Source: RH-AL1 sp965277735 (lineage in GTDB: Bacteria; Pseudomonadota; Alphaproteobacteria; Rhizobiales; Beijerinckiaceae). Taken from it: a DNA stretch of 64,000 nucleotides. The DNA lies in contig CBDIDO010000002.1 of NCBI GenBank assembly GCA_965277735.1, positions 186,001 through 250,000 of the forward strand. Direction: 5' to 3'. The first letter of the stretch is position 1. The number at the start of each line of letters is the position of its first letter. The notes under the pieces were generated by a model, which worked only from the letters and a program-made list of their open reading frames with translations, ran no database searches and was not told the DNA's origin. Positions 7,630 to 17,803 of the stretch are shown here, piece after piece. Both the position numbers and the translations under genes were made by a program.

Positions 7630-10518
7630 GTGAAGCGTTCTTCTCGCCTCGTCCCTGTTGTCCTGCCGTTTCTTTTGCTGCTGGCGAGCCTGCTTCCGGC
7701 GCACGCGATCGAATCCGTGCGCGTTCCGCTCGACACGCCCGCGATCGACCTCACCAAGGCGATCGAGAGCTATTCCTCCCAGGGTGACCGCCTGCTCGTC
7801 TCGACAGCGCCTGGCGCCGACGGCATCGTCCGCCGCATCGAGGTCCGCGCCAGGGACACCGGCACGCGGCCGAACTGGATCGTCTTCGCGCTGACCAACG
7901 ACACCGACGAGCAGATCGAGCGCGTCATCGTCGCCCCCCACTTCCGTCTGGTCGGCTCCGGCGTGATCTGGCCCGATCTCGGCGCGACGCGCATCTCGGC
8001 GATCACCGCGAGCCAGGGCATCTCGCCCGAGCACGAGGACGCGACCGACGCGGACGTGTTCCGCCTGACGCTCGACCCCGGCACGACCGTCACCTACGTC
8101 GCCGAGCTGCGCACGCCGAACCTGCCCCAGCTCGCGCTGTGGATCCCCGACGCCTACAAGGACAAGGTGACGAGCCTCACGCTCTACAAGGGCATCGTCA
8201 TCGGCATCGCCGGCCTGCTCGCGCTGTTCCTCACGATCGTCTTCGTGGTGAAGGGCGCGGTGATCTTCCCCGCCGCCGCCGCGCTCGCCTGGGCGGTGCT
8301 CGCCTACGTCTGCATCGACTTCGGCTTCTGGGACAAGCTGTTCGGCATGTCGGGGGCGAGCGATCGCATCTGGCGCGCCGGCGCCGAGACGACGCTGTCG
8401 GCCACCCTCCTTGTCTTCCTCTTCGCCTACCTCAACCTGTCGCGCTGGCACGTCCGCGCCTCGCGCGTCGCGGCGGCCTGGCTCGTCTTCCTGTTCGCGC
8501 TGATCGCCTTCGCGGTGTTCGATGCCCCCGTCGCCGCCGGCGTCGCGCGACTCTCGCTCGCCACCATCGCCGGCGTCGGCTTCGTGCTGGTGCTCTACCT
8601 CTCGACGCACGGCTACGACCGCGCGGTGATGCTGATCCCGACCTGGTTCCTGCTGCTCGCCTGGGTGATCTGCGCGAGCTTCACCGTGACCGGCACGCTC
8701 ACCAACGACCTCGTCTCGCCGGCTCTGATCGGCGGCCTCGTCCTGATCGTCATGCTGATTGGCTTCACGATCATGCAGAACGCGTTCGCGGGCGGCGGAT
8801 TGGGTGCCGGCGCGGTCACCGATTCGAGCCGCAAGGCCCTGGCGCTGACCGGCAGCGGCGACGTAATCTACGACTGGGACGTCGCTGCCGATCGCGTCTT
8901 CGTCTCGCCCGAGGTCGAGTCGCAGCTTGGCATCGGCCGCGGCGCGCTGGAAGGGCCGGCCGCCGGCTGGCTCGACGTGCTGCACCCGTTCGAGCGCGAC
9001 CGCTACCGCGCCTGCCTCGACACGATGCTCGAGCAGCGGCGCGGCCGCATCAACGAGAGCTTCCGCCTGCGCGCGGCCGACGGCCATTACTTCTGGTACG
9101 CGATGCGCGCCCGGCCGGTGGTCGGACCGGATGGCGAGGTGATCCGCATCGTCGGCACGCTCTCCGACATCACCGAGAGCAAGGTGGCCGAGGAGCGGCT
9201 GCTGCACGACGCCGTGCACGACAATCTCACCGGCCTGCCGAACCGCGAGCTGTTCTTCGACCGGCTCGAAGCCGCTCTCACCTACGCGCAAAACGATCCC
9301 CGCCTGCGCCCGACCGTCTTCTGCATCGATGTCGACCGCTTCAAGCAGATCAACGAGACCGTCGGTCTCTCAGCCGGCGACTCGATCCTGCTGACCCTGT
9401 CGCGGCGCCTGTCCCGCCTGCTGAAGCCGCAGGACACGATCGCCCGCATCGCCGGCGATCAGTACGCGGCGATCCTGGTGTCGGAGAACGACACCGAGCA
9501 GACGATCCAGCTCGCCAACGTGGTGCGTCGCGCGCTCTCGACGCCGGTCACCTTCGCCGACCGCGAGATCCCGCTGACCGCCTCGATCGGTCTTGCCCTG
9601 TTCGACCCGCAGCTGCACCCGCGCCGCGAGGACATGCTGAAGGATGCCGAGATCGCGATGCGCCACGCCAAGAAAGGCGGCGGCAATCGCATCGAAGTGT
9701 TCCGCCCCGCCATGCGCACGCTGCGTTCCGACCGGCTCGCGCTTGAATCCGACCTGCGCAAGGCGCTGGAGCGCGGCGAGATCAAGGTGTTCTTCCAGCC
9801 GGTCGTGCGGCTCGAGGACCGCACCGTCGCCGGCTTCGAAGCGCTGCTGCGCTGGGACAATCCGCGCCTTGGCCGCCTCTCGCCGGCGGAGTTCATCCCG
9901 ATTGCGGAAGAGACCGGCGCGATCGTCGACCTCGGCATCTTCGCGCTCGAGCGCACCGCGCGCGAGCTGTCGGCCTGGCAGCGCGCGCTCGACGTCGACC
10001 CGCCGATCTTCGCTTCCGTCAACGTCTCTTCGCGCCAGCTGCTCCGCCACGACCTCCTGCACGACGTGAAGGCGGTGCTGACGCGCTGCGACGTGCACCG
10101 CGGCTCGCTCAAGCTCGAGCTGACCGAGAGCCTTGTGATGGAGAATCCCGAATATGCCGCGCAGATCCTGACGCGCATCAAGGAGCTCGGCGCCGGTCTC
10201 TCGCTCGACGATTTCGGCACCGGCTATTCATCGCTCTCCTACCTGCAGCGCTTCCCCTTCGACACGATCAAGATCGACCGATCGTTCGTGCACAACAGCT
10301 CGAACAAGGGCGCGCGCCCGGTGATCCTGCGCTCGATGGTGGCGCTCGCGCACGACCTCGGCATGGAGGTCGTCGCCGAAGGCGCCGAGAGCGAGTCGGA
10401 TGCGATCGAGCTCTACCAGCTCGGCTGCGAATACGCGCAGGGCTACGCCTTCGGGCACCCGATCAGCGCGCTGGACGCCCGCAAGCTGGTGGGTGCGGCG
10501 ACGACGGCGGCGGCGTGA
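7630..10518 (+). CDS. Membrane PAS-GGDEF-EAL protein, probable c-di-GMP phosphodiesterase
   Basis: This 962-aa protein has a signal peptide (cleavage after about residue 26), a periplasmic beta-rich domain to about residue 185, a cluster of transmembrane helices at about 187-378, a PAS domain at about 412-515, a GGDEF domain from about 531, and an EAL domain from about 715. The diguanylate cyclase site is degenerate (AGDQY near residue 608 in place of GGDEF). The EAL site looks complete: FEALLRW near 735, DDFGTGYSS near 860 and IKIDRSF near 881. Net phosphodiesterase activity is therefore inferred, with the GGDEF domain perhaps acting as a GTP-sensing regulator. The start is GTG 7630; a small CTTGT/ACAAG repeat lies upstream at 7589-7602. 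Confidence 0.92.
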   Translation: MKRSSRLVPVVLPFLLLLASLLPAHAIESVRVPLDTPAIDLTKAIESYSSQGDRLLVSTAPGADGIVRRIEVRARDTGTRPNWIVFALTNDTDEQIERVIVAPHFRLVGSGVIWPDLGATRISAITASQGISPEHEDATDADVFRLTLDPGTTVTYVAELRTPNLPQLALWIPDAYKDKVTSLTLYKGIVIGIAGLLALFLTIVFVVKGAVIFPAAAALAWAVLAYVCIDFGFWDKLFGMSGASDRIWRAGAETTLSATLLVFLFAYLNLSRWHVRASRVAAAWLVFLFALIAFAVFDAPVAAGVARLSLATIAGVGFVLVLYLSTHGYDRAVMLIPTWFLLLAWVICASFTVTGTLTNDLVSPALIGGLVLIVMLIGFTIMQNAFAGGGLGAGAVTDSSRKALALTGSGDVIYDWDVAADRVFVSPEVESQLGIGRGALEGPAAGWLDVLHPFERDRYRACLDTMLEQRRGRINESFRLRAADGHYFWYAMRARPVVGPDGEVIRIVGTLSDITESKVAEERLLHDAVHDNLTGLPNRELFFDRLEAALTYAQNDPRLRPTVFCIDVDRFKQINETVGLSAGDSILLTLSRRLSRLLKPQDTIARIAGDQYAAILVSENDTEQTIQLANVVRRALSTPVTFADREIPLTASIGLALFDPQLHPRREDMLKDAEIAMRHAKKGGGNRIEVFRPAMRTLRSDRLALESDLRKALERGEIKVFFQPVVRLEDRTVAGFEALLRWDNPRLGRLSPAEFIPIAEETGAIVDLGIFALERTARELSAWQRALDVDPPIFASVNVSSRQLLRHDLLHDVKAVLTRCDVHRGSLKLELTESLVMENPEYAAQILTRIKELGAGLSLDDFGTGYSSLSYLQRFPFDTIKIDRSFVHNSSNKGARPVILRSMVALAHDLGMEVVAEGAESESDAIELYQLGCEYAQGYAFGHPISALDARKLVGAATTAAA

Positions 10519-10523
10519 TCTAC

Positions 10524-10542
10524 GTTACGCTCGCGGCGTAAC
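10524..10542. terminator. Possible terminator hairpin between convergent genes
   Basis: A perfect 7-bp stem (GTTACGC / GCGTAAC) with a 5-nt loop starts 6 bp after the EAL gene stop. It lies between two convergent genes and could serve both strands. There is no poly-T tail, so confidence is modest. Confidence 0.4.
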
Positions 10543-10577
10543 AGCTTCATTGAGAGCTATCCGCCCCGTGGCTTCGC

Positions 10578-11744
10578 TCAAGCGACTTCGCGAGCCGGGG
10601 CCTGCGCGACGTGGGCTTTGACTGCGCCGGCGGCGACTCGCGGGTCGGACATTTCCGGGGCCTGCATCACCGCGATCAGGTCGGCGAAGTCCGGGTGGTC
10701 CGGACCGAGGTAGGCTTTCTCGAAATCCTCCGGCGCATAGACACCCCAATCGTGAATCATCTCGAAGCAGATCATGTCGGCAGCGATCGATCTGCCGAGG
10801 CTGACGAACGCCGGCATCTCGCGAAAGTTGAGCGCCTGGACGACCATAGATATCTGGAGGGACTCGATCTCGCCGGTTTCGCGAAGGGTCTTCGCGAACG
10901 CGAGATTCTTGAGCAATCTCGGAAAGTTGCCCGGCCGTCGGACGATCGCGTAAGTTTCCGCCTCGGCGGCATCGATCGAGATATGCACGCTCTCGACGCG
11001 TCCCGCCAAGTCGAGATCACGCCAGGCGCGCTCGTCCATGAGCTGGCCGTTGGTGTGCAACCGGAATCGGAGCTTTGGAAACTCCTCCCGGTTCAGCCGC
11101 TTGATGAGGCGGCGGAAATGGGCGCTCCCGAACGGATCGCCTGAGCCGGTGATGTAGACCGAGGTCGCGTCCCTCAACATCGGCACGAATGAGCTTTCGA
11201 GCTGATCGTCCAGGCGCTTCTGCTTGGCCTTGCCGGCCGTGATGAGGTCGGTACGGCACGACGGGCACGACAGGTTGCAGGACCGATCATGCGAGAGCTT
11301 GAGCTCGCGCGGCGGCGGCGCCGTGCCGTCGGTCTCGAAGCGTTCGATGAGGGCTTGCGCTTTCTTGCTCTCACGAGGCAGCAGCCAGCGGTTGGAGATG
11401 AACGAGCAATTGACGTGGCTGCAGTACTTGAAGCTCCCGTCGATGATCGACTCGCGGATCTTGTTAACGGTGCGGCCTTTCCAGGCCCCTGGCAGATCGT
11501 CGATTCCGCCGATCGGTGTCTGGATCCAGTCTGGGCAGCAGATGTTGACGGAGCCCTGGTCAAGCGTCTCCATCGTATCGAACGGCTTCGTGCAGAAATG
11601 GCTCTTCAGGTAGGATGTGAGCTCGGAGTCCTTGAGCGATGCATTCGTGTCCGCGAGCGCCTTGATGCGGCGGGGCAGATGAATGTTGCGCTCCTTGAAC
11701 GCACCCCATTGCTCCGACGGCAGCAGATATCCGGGCAAGCGCAT
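10578..11744 (-). CDS. Radical SAM protein with N-terminal SPASM-like cysteine region
   Basis: This 388-aa protein has the radical SAM cluster motif CxxxCxxC as C156/C160/C163 (SCNLSCPSC). Before it lies a second cysteine group, C51, C69-C70, C108 and C113, in a layout resembling a SPASM/twitch auxiliary-cluster domain placed N-terminally rather than C-terminally. A YITGSGDPFG segment matches the SAM-binding GGE-like strand, and LHTNGQL and SIDAAEAETY are usual radical SAM features. ATG 11744 is chosen for the GGGAGGA Shine-Dalgarno just upstream; an in-frame GTG at 11768 lacks one. The substrate is unknown, with no peptide precursor gene nearby. Confidence 0.88.
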   Translation of the reverse strand: MRLPGYLLPSEQWGAFKERNIHLPRRIKALADTNASLKDSELTSYLKSHFCTKPFDTMETLDQGSVNICCPDWIQTPIGGIDDLPGAWKGRTVNKIRESIIDGSFKYCSHVNCSFISNRWLLPRESKKAQALIERFETDGTAPPPRELKLSHDRSCNLSCPSCRTDLITAGKAKQKRLDDQLESSFVPMLRDATSVYITGSGDPFGSAHFRRLIKRLNREEFPKLRFRLHTNGQLMDERAWRDLDLAGRVESVHISIDAAEAETYAIVRRPGNFPRLLKNLAFAKTLRETGEIESLQISMVVQALNFREMPAFVSLGRSIAADMICFEMIHDWGVYAPEDFEKAYLGPDHPDFADLIAVMQAPEMSDPRVAAGAVKAHVAQAPAREVA

Positions 11745-11889
11745 CTTGTTCCTCCCGCGCGCGATCACGAGCGCGCGCAGCCTTCAGCTATCGTGAAAAG
11801 TTATTGCGTCGCCAATGAGGCTTCATCCGGCTCGGAAGCCTCCGGAGCGAGCGACAATTCGATAAGTCGAACAAGGTCTTGTCAGCGCC

Positions 11890-13083
11890 CTACCGTCCCG
11901 GGCTCGTCAGCACAGTCGCCTGCCGCCCGATCGTGCGACGGTGGCTGCGCGGTCCCAGATGCGTCAGCACCTCGTAGCCGATCGTCCCCGCCCGCTCGGC
12001 GACATCGTCGATCGAGATCTCGGCGCCGATCAGCTCGACCGAATCGCCGCGCTCGACCATCGGGGCGTCGGTGACGTCGACCACGGTGAGGTCCATCGAG
12101 ATGCGCCCGACGATCGGACAAAGCGCACCGTCGACCGAGGCATAGCCGTTCGGCTTGCCCTCGACGCCCATCGCGCCGCAGGGGATGCCGTCGGCGTAGC
12201 CGGCCGAGATCGTGGCGAGGCGACGCGGCGACGGCGAGGTCCAGCGCCCGTCGTAGCCGACGCCCTCGCCGGCCGCGACCTCGTGCACCTGGATGACCTT
12301 GGCCTCGAACGTCACGACCGGGCGCATCGGGTTCGGATCGTCCGGTGTCGGATTGCCGCCGTAGATCGCGTAGCCCGGCCGCACGACATCGAAATGCGCG
12401 TCCGCGCCGTAGAAGATCCCGCTCGAATTGGCGAGCGAAGCCGGGACGCCGGGAAAGCCGGCGCGCGCCGCCTCGAAGGTCGCGATCTGCCGCGCGACAT
12501 GCTCGCGGTGCTTGTGACGGCCCGACCACACGAAATGGCTCATCACCAAGGCCACATCGAGCTTGGCGGCGAGGCTGGCGGCGGCCGGGATCTGCTCGGC
12601 GATGAGACCGAGGCGGTTCATGCCGCTGTCGAGCTGGATCGCGCAGGGCGCCCGCGAGTTCATGCCGGTCTTGGCGCAGGCCTCGGCCCAATCCTCGATC
12701 TCGGGTAGCGAGCCGAGCACGGGCCGGAGCTTGGCCTTGAGGAAGATCTGCGCCGTACGCGGCATCAGCCCGTTGAAGACGTAGATCGTCGCCTCGGGGG
12801 TGAGCGCCCGCAGATGCTGCCCCTCGAAGACATGGGCAACGAAGAAGGTCTTGCAGCCGACACGGCGCAGGGCCGCCGCCGCCGAATCCAGCCCCAAGCC
12901 ATAGGCATTGGCCTTGACGACAGCCGCGCATTCGGCGGCGCCGGCTTTGTCCTGCAGGAGACGCCAATTGGCCGCGATGGCATCGAGATCGACCGTGATG
13001 GTCGTCCCCGCTTGCTCAGCGGCGATATCGCGCCATTCGGTGACGGGGGCGAGAAGTGGTCTCAAACGCGCAAAACCCGACAA
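11890..13083 (-). CDS. alr: Alanine racemase
   Basis: This is a PLP-dependent fold-III enzyme interconverting L- and D-alanine for peptidoglycan. The 397-aa protein has the PLP lysine K57 in AVVKANAYGLG, the conserved RLGL segment (NRLGLIAEQ), the second catalytic tyrosine in GVGYDGRW and the GRISMDL segment. It is about 20 residues longer at the N-terminus than the usual family length. Another start inside the first 25 codons cannot be excluded. It stands 145 bp upstream of the radical SAM gene on the same strand, so co-transcription is possible but not shown. Confidence 0.96.
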   Translation of the reverse strand: MSGFARLRPLLAPVTEWRDIAAEQAGTTITVDLDAIAANWRLLQDKAGAAECAAVVKANAYGLGLDSAAAALRRVGCKTFFVAHVFEGQHLRALTPEATIYVFNGLMPRTAQIFLKAKLRPVLGSLPEIEDWAEACAKTGMNSRAPCAIQLDSGMNRLGLIAEQIPAAASLAAKLDVALVMSHFVWSGRHKHREHVARQIATFEAARAGFPGVPASLANSSGIFYGADAHFDVVRPGYAIYGGNPTPDDPNPMRPVVTFEAKVIQVHEVAAGEGVGYDGRWTSPSPRRLATISAGYADGIPCGAMGVEGKPNGYASVDGALCPIVGRISMDLTVVDVTDAPMVERGDSVELIGAEISIDDVAERAGTIGYEVLTHLGPRSHRRTIGRQATVLTSPGR

Positions 13084-13251
13084 GGTGACCGCATTTTGTC
13101 GATGTTATCGCAAGTTTTCCTGATTTTGGACAGGTCGCGAGGTCACAGGCGTCAGATCGGCCAAGCGTGGCATTTAGGCCGCTGCTCTTGCGACCGCCGC
13201 GTGTAGAGCCAACTCGAGGCCCTACCGCCGCGCGCGCAAAGGGAAGATCGG

Positions 13252-13716
13252 ATGGATCGGGAAAGCGTCTGGGACTATCCGCGACCGCCGCGGCTCGAGC
13301 CGGCGCCGCAGGAGATCCGTATTGTGCTCGCCGGCCGTACGATCGCCCGCACGCGTGACGCCAAGCGGGTGCTGGAGACGACGCATCCACCGGTCTATTA
13401 TCTCCCGCGCGCGTGTTTCACCTGCGGCCTCGAGCCGAGCGCGCGGCGCAGCTTCTGCGAGTTCAAGGGCATCGCCGGCTATTGGAGCCTGCGCGAGGGC
13501 GAGACATTCGCCCAGGAATGCGCCTGGAGCTACCCGGACCCGACCCCGGCCTTCGCGGCGTTGCGCGACCATCTCGCCGTCTATCCGCAGGCGATGGAGG
13601 CCTGCTTCGTCGACGGCGAGCAGGTCACGCCGCAGCCCGGCGGGTTCTACGGCGGCTGGGTCACGCGAAACCTCGGCGGCCCCTTCAAGGGTGCGCCGGG
13701 CACGAACGGCTGGTGA
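13252..13716 (+). CDS. DUF427 domain protein
   Basis: This 154-aa protein matches the DUF427 pattern: an R-I-V-L-A-G-R-T-I-A-R/T-R opening strand, VLETTHPPVYYLPR, then CEFKGIAGYWSL and AWSYPDPTPAFAALRDHLAVYP, ending in GGWVT. The fold is a small beta-rich domain of unknown function common in actinobacteria and proteobacteria. ATG 13252 has a GGGAAG Shine-Dalgarno. It diverges from alr across a 168-bp gap that should carry both promoters. No enzymatic role is claimed. Confidence 0.85.
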   Translation: MDRESVWDYPRPPRLEPAPQEIRIVLAGRTIARTRDAKRVLETTHPPVYYLPRACFTCGLEPSARRSFCEFKGIAGYWSLREGETFAQECAWSYPDPTPAFAALRDHLAVYPQAMEACFVDGEQVTPQPGGFYGGWVTRNLGGPFKGAPGTNGW

Positions 13717-13803
13717 CCCGAACGTGCAGGCTCGGGCTAAGCTTGGCCGTTGTCGTTCGTGGCCGACCCTCCTATCTTCGTCTGCCTGCACTAGCGGGAG
13801 AAC

Positions 13804-15459
<1,656 letters not shown>

Positions 15460-15472
15460 CGCCGGGAGCCAG

Positions 15473-16375
15473 ATGGACAAGCACGAGGATAAGCACGCAG
15501 CCCAGGACGAGCACGATCCCGACCTCGACCATCACGAGCGCCACCATTCCGGCTCCGACCCGACCCCGCCGGAAGCGCGCGTCATCCATGAGCTGATCCG
15601 CGAGGAAGGTGAAAAGACACTCGAGCGCTCGGTGAAGGCGATGGCCTGGTCGGCGCTCGGGGCTGGGCTGTCGATGGGCTTCTCGTTCTTCACGATGGCG
15701 ATCATCCGCAGCGCCCTTCCGGAAGGGGCGCCGTGGACAAAGCTCGTCGCCGGCTTCGGCTACACGATCGGCTTCATCATCGTCATCCTCGGCCGCCAGC
15801 AGCTTTACACGGAATCGACGTTGAGCTCGATCCTGCCGCTGCTGACGCGCAAGGACCTCAAGACGCTCTGGCAGGTCGCGCGGTTGTGGACGGTCGTGCT
15901 CGCCTTCAACATCGTCGGCACGTTCATCTTCGCGTGGCTGGTCAGCCATCCCGGCCTGTTCGATGCCGAGGTCAACAAGGCGCTGCGCACCGTCGCCGAG
16001 GAAGCGATGAAGGATTCCTTCGCGCCGACCATGGTGAAGGCGATCCTCGCCGGCTGGCTGATCGCGCTCATCGTCTGGCTGATCCCAGGCGCCGGCCAGT
16101 CGCGGCTGCTGCTGATCTTGATCATCACCTACGTCGTCGCCGCCGCGCATTTCTCGCACATCATCGCGGGCTCGGTGGAGGCGGCGTTCAACGTCTTCGT
16201 CGGGCACATCAGCCTCGGCGAGTATTTTACGCGCTTCATGGTGCCGACCTTGATCGGCAACACGATCGGCGGCGTCTCGCTCGTCGCGATCCTCAACCAC
16301 GCGCCGGTGCGGGAGGAGCTGCCGGGAGGCGACGAGTCCGAAAAGGGACCGCAGGGCGTCAAACGAGATCGATGA
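15473..16375 (+). CDS. Formate/nitrite transporter (FNT) family protein, YfdC-like
   Basis: This 300-aa protein has a long histidine- and acid-rich cytoplasmic N-terminus (residues 1-35), followed by about six hydrophobic segments of the FNT fold. Recognisable elements are LGRQQLYTESTLSSILPLL, corresponding to the FNT LxTG/N re-entrant loop, and GNTIGGVSLVAILN near the C-terminus. FNT channels move small monovalent anions such as formate, nitrite or hydrosulfide; the YfdC subgroup has no firm substrate. The start ATG 15473 has GGGAG upstream and lies 13 bp after the LOV kinase stop, suggesting one transcript. Confidence 0.88.
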   Translation: MDKHEDKHAAQDEHDPDLDHHERHHSGSDPTPPEARVIHELIREEGEKTLERSVKAMAWSALGAGLSMGFSFFTMAIIRSALPEGAPWTKLVAGFGYTIGFIIVILGRQQLYTESTLSSILPLLTRKDLKTLWQVARLWTVVLAFNIVGTFIFAWLVSHPGLFDAEVNKALRTVAEEAMKDSFAPTMVKAILAGWLIALIVWLIPGAGQSRLLLILIITYVVAAAHFSHIIAGSVEAAFNVFVGHISLGEYFTRFMVPTLIGNTIGGVSLVAILNHAPVREELPGGDESEKGPQGVKRDR

Positions 16376-17735
16376 CCTCGACGCTAATGCCCCGATTCAG
16401 CGTGTGGACGCCGCCCGCCGCGTGCCCTGCGGGGGGGCCTAGCCGCTCGACAACGGTCTGCGCGTAACCCTCTGCGTCGAGCCGGTCGACGCGGCAGATG
16501 GCGAGGCCGGCACCGTAGCCGACGCGACAATCCTGCGCGACGCGCATCAGTGTCCCACCCTCGTGCCACATCTCGCCGGCAGGGCGCGCCGCGCCGGCGT
16601 CGATCAACACGGGATTCGCGGGATGTGGCGTCCACGGGCCGAACGGATGCGGCGCGCTGTAGAGACCCAGTGCGTCCCAGGTCGAGCTGCCGTCGCCCGA
16701 CAAGGTCGCGAAGAGCCACCATGTTCCGGCGTGCAAGATGATCGTGACATCGTTGGCCTCGACACCATCGACCAGCACACGGTCCAGCACGAAACGATCC
16801 GGAAACGGATCGGCGCGGTAGAGCTGGAGGCGCCCTGCGGCGGACGTCTCGGGCAGCATGTAGACCTCGCCATCGCAGACGAAAACGTGCGGATAGGAGA
16901 GGTGAAACGGCTCGTCGAGCACGACGCGCGACGGTGACCAGTGACCATCCGCTTGCTGCTCGCGCACGGCGATCACGCCGCGACGAGTCGCGAACGGGAA
17001 GTCCTCGTAGAACAGGCAGGTGCGACCGTTGTGCATGAGCACGAACGGGTCGGCCTCGAAGCGCTGGCCGTCGTGCGCAAGTGCCACGAACGGCGCGCCG
17101 CGCCAGTCTCGCGCGAGCGCCACACCTGGGGCCTCCGCCGCCCGCACGGCGATCCGCCACGGCGGGAGCTGCGCATCGGCCGCGCCGAGCTTGGCGCGCA
17201 GCTTGGACGCGAAGGTCCGCGCGAGGAAAAGCAGCGCCGGTTTCGTGGGCTGCAACGGGAGCGCATCGGAGACGGTGGGCGGCGCGCCCTCCCCCGCCGC
17301 ACGCACCGCCTCGGCAACGAGCTGCTCGGTCCGCGCGAGGACGTGGTCAAGGCCGGACGCAAGGATACCGGGCGACTCGATCGCTGGCAGGCCCGCGGCG
17401 CAGACACGCCCCGTCGCATCGGCAATCTCGACGCGCGGGGCGCGACGCGCGAGCAGCGCTTCGACGAGTGCGCGCTCACCGGCGACGCCGTCGAAACGCG
17501 CCTCGAGCACGAGATCGGCCTCGCTGTCTTTCGAAGCATCCCCAGTCGTCGCGAAAAGCGCGGGGCGTGCCTTGAAGAGGCGTTGCTCGAGGGCGAGCGT
17601 CAGGCCGAGGCCAACCGGAAGCCCACGCCCGGGCACCCGGCGCACGACGAGCGTGTGCCCCGCCGCGGCGAGACGGGCGGCAAGCCGCTCGTGCCAGCGG
17701 CGAGCCGGCCCATCCGTCCGCAGCGCGACCTTCAT
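16359..17735 (-). CDS. GINT1-like (glucosamine inositolphosphorylceramide transferase) family protein
   Basis: The 458-aa protein has an N-terminal region resembling formyltransferase/NAD-fold openings (VALRTDGPARRWHERLAARL). A beta-propeller-like domain follows from about residue 215 with FEADPFVLMHNGRTCLFYED, EPFHLSYPHVFVCDGEVYMLPE and GTWWLFAT. These motifs match bacterial proteins annotated as glucosamine inositolphosphorylceramide transferase family, often found in polysaccharide loci. The real substrate is unknown; the name comes from a plant enzyme. ATG 17735 is chosen because the upstream open frame is only antisense to the next gene. Its 3' end overlaps the FNT gene by 17 bp tail to tail. 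Confidence 0.7.
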   Translation of the reverse strand: MKVALRTDGPARRWHERLAARLAAAGHTLVVRRVPGRGLPVGLGLTLALEQRLFKARPALFATTGDASKDSEADLVLEARFDGVAGERALVEALLARRAPRVEIADATGRVCAAGLPAIESPGILASGLDHVLARTEQLVAEAVRAAGEGAPPTVSDALPLQPTKPALLFLARTFASKLRAKLGAADAQLPPWRIAVRAAEAPGVALARDWRGAPFVALAHDGQRFEADPFVLMHNGRTCLFYEDFPFATRRGVIAVREQQADGHWSPSRVVLDEPFHLSYPHVFVCDGEVYMLPETSAAGRLQLYRADPFPDRFVLDRVLVDGVEANDVTIILHAGTWWLFATLSGDGSSTWDALGLYSAPHPFGPWTPHPANPVLIDAGAARPAGEMWHEGGTLMRVAQDCRVGYGAGLAICRVDRLDAEGYAQTVVERLGPPAGHAAGGVHTLNRGISVEVIDLV

Positions 17736-17803
17736 GGGAAAGCTGCGCCTTCGACAGCATGCCCATTCGCCCGTAAGAGGCTCGCGCGGGGGGATGCGGC
17801 GCA

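Noticed and set aside
7546..9291. 581-aa minus-strand open frame opposite the PAS-GGDEF-EAL gene
   Set aside because: It is rich in Arg, Glu, Gly and Asp with no domain or start signal; a mirror-frame artefact of high GC.
10536..10547. GCGTAACAGCTT, recurring near 45480
   Set aside because: There are only two copies and no shared context, so it is probably chance.
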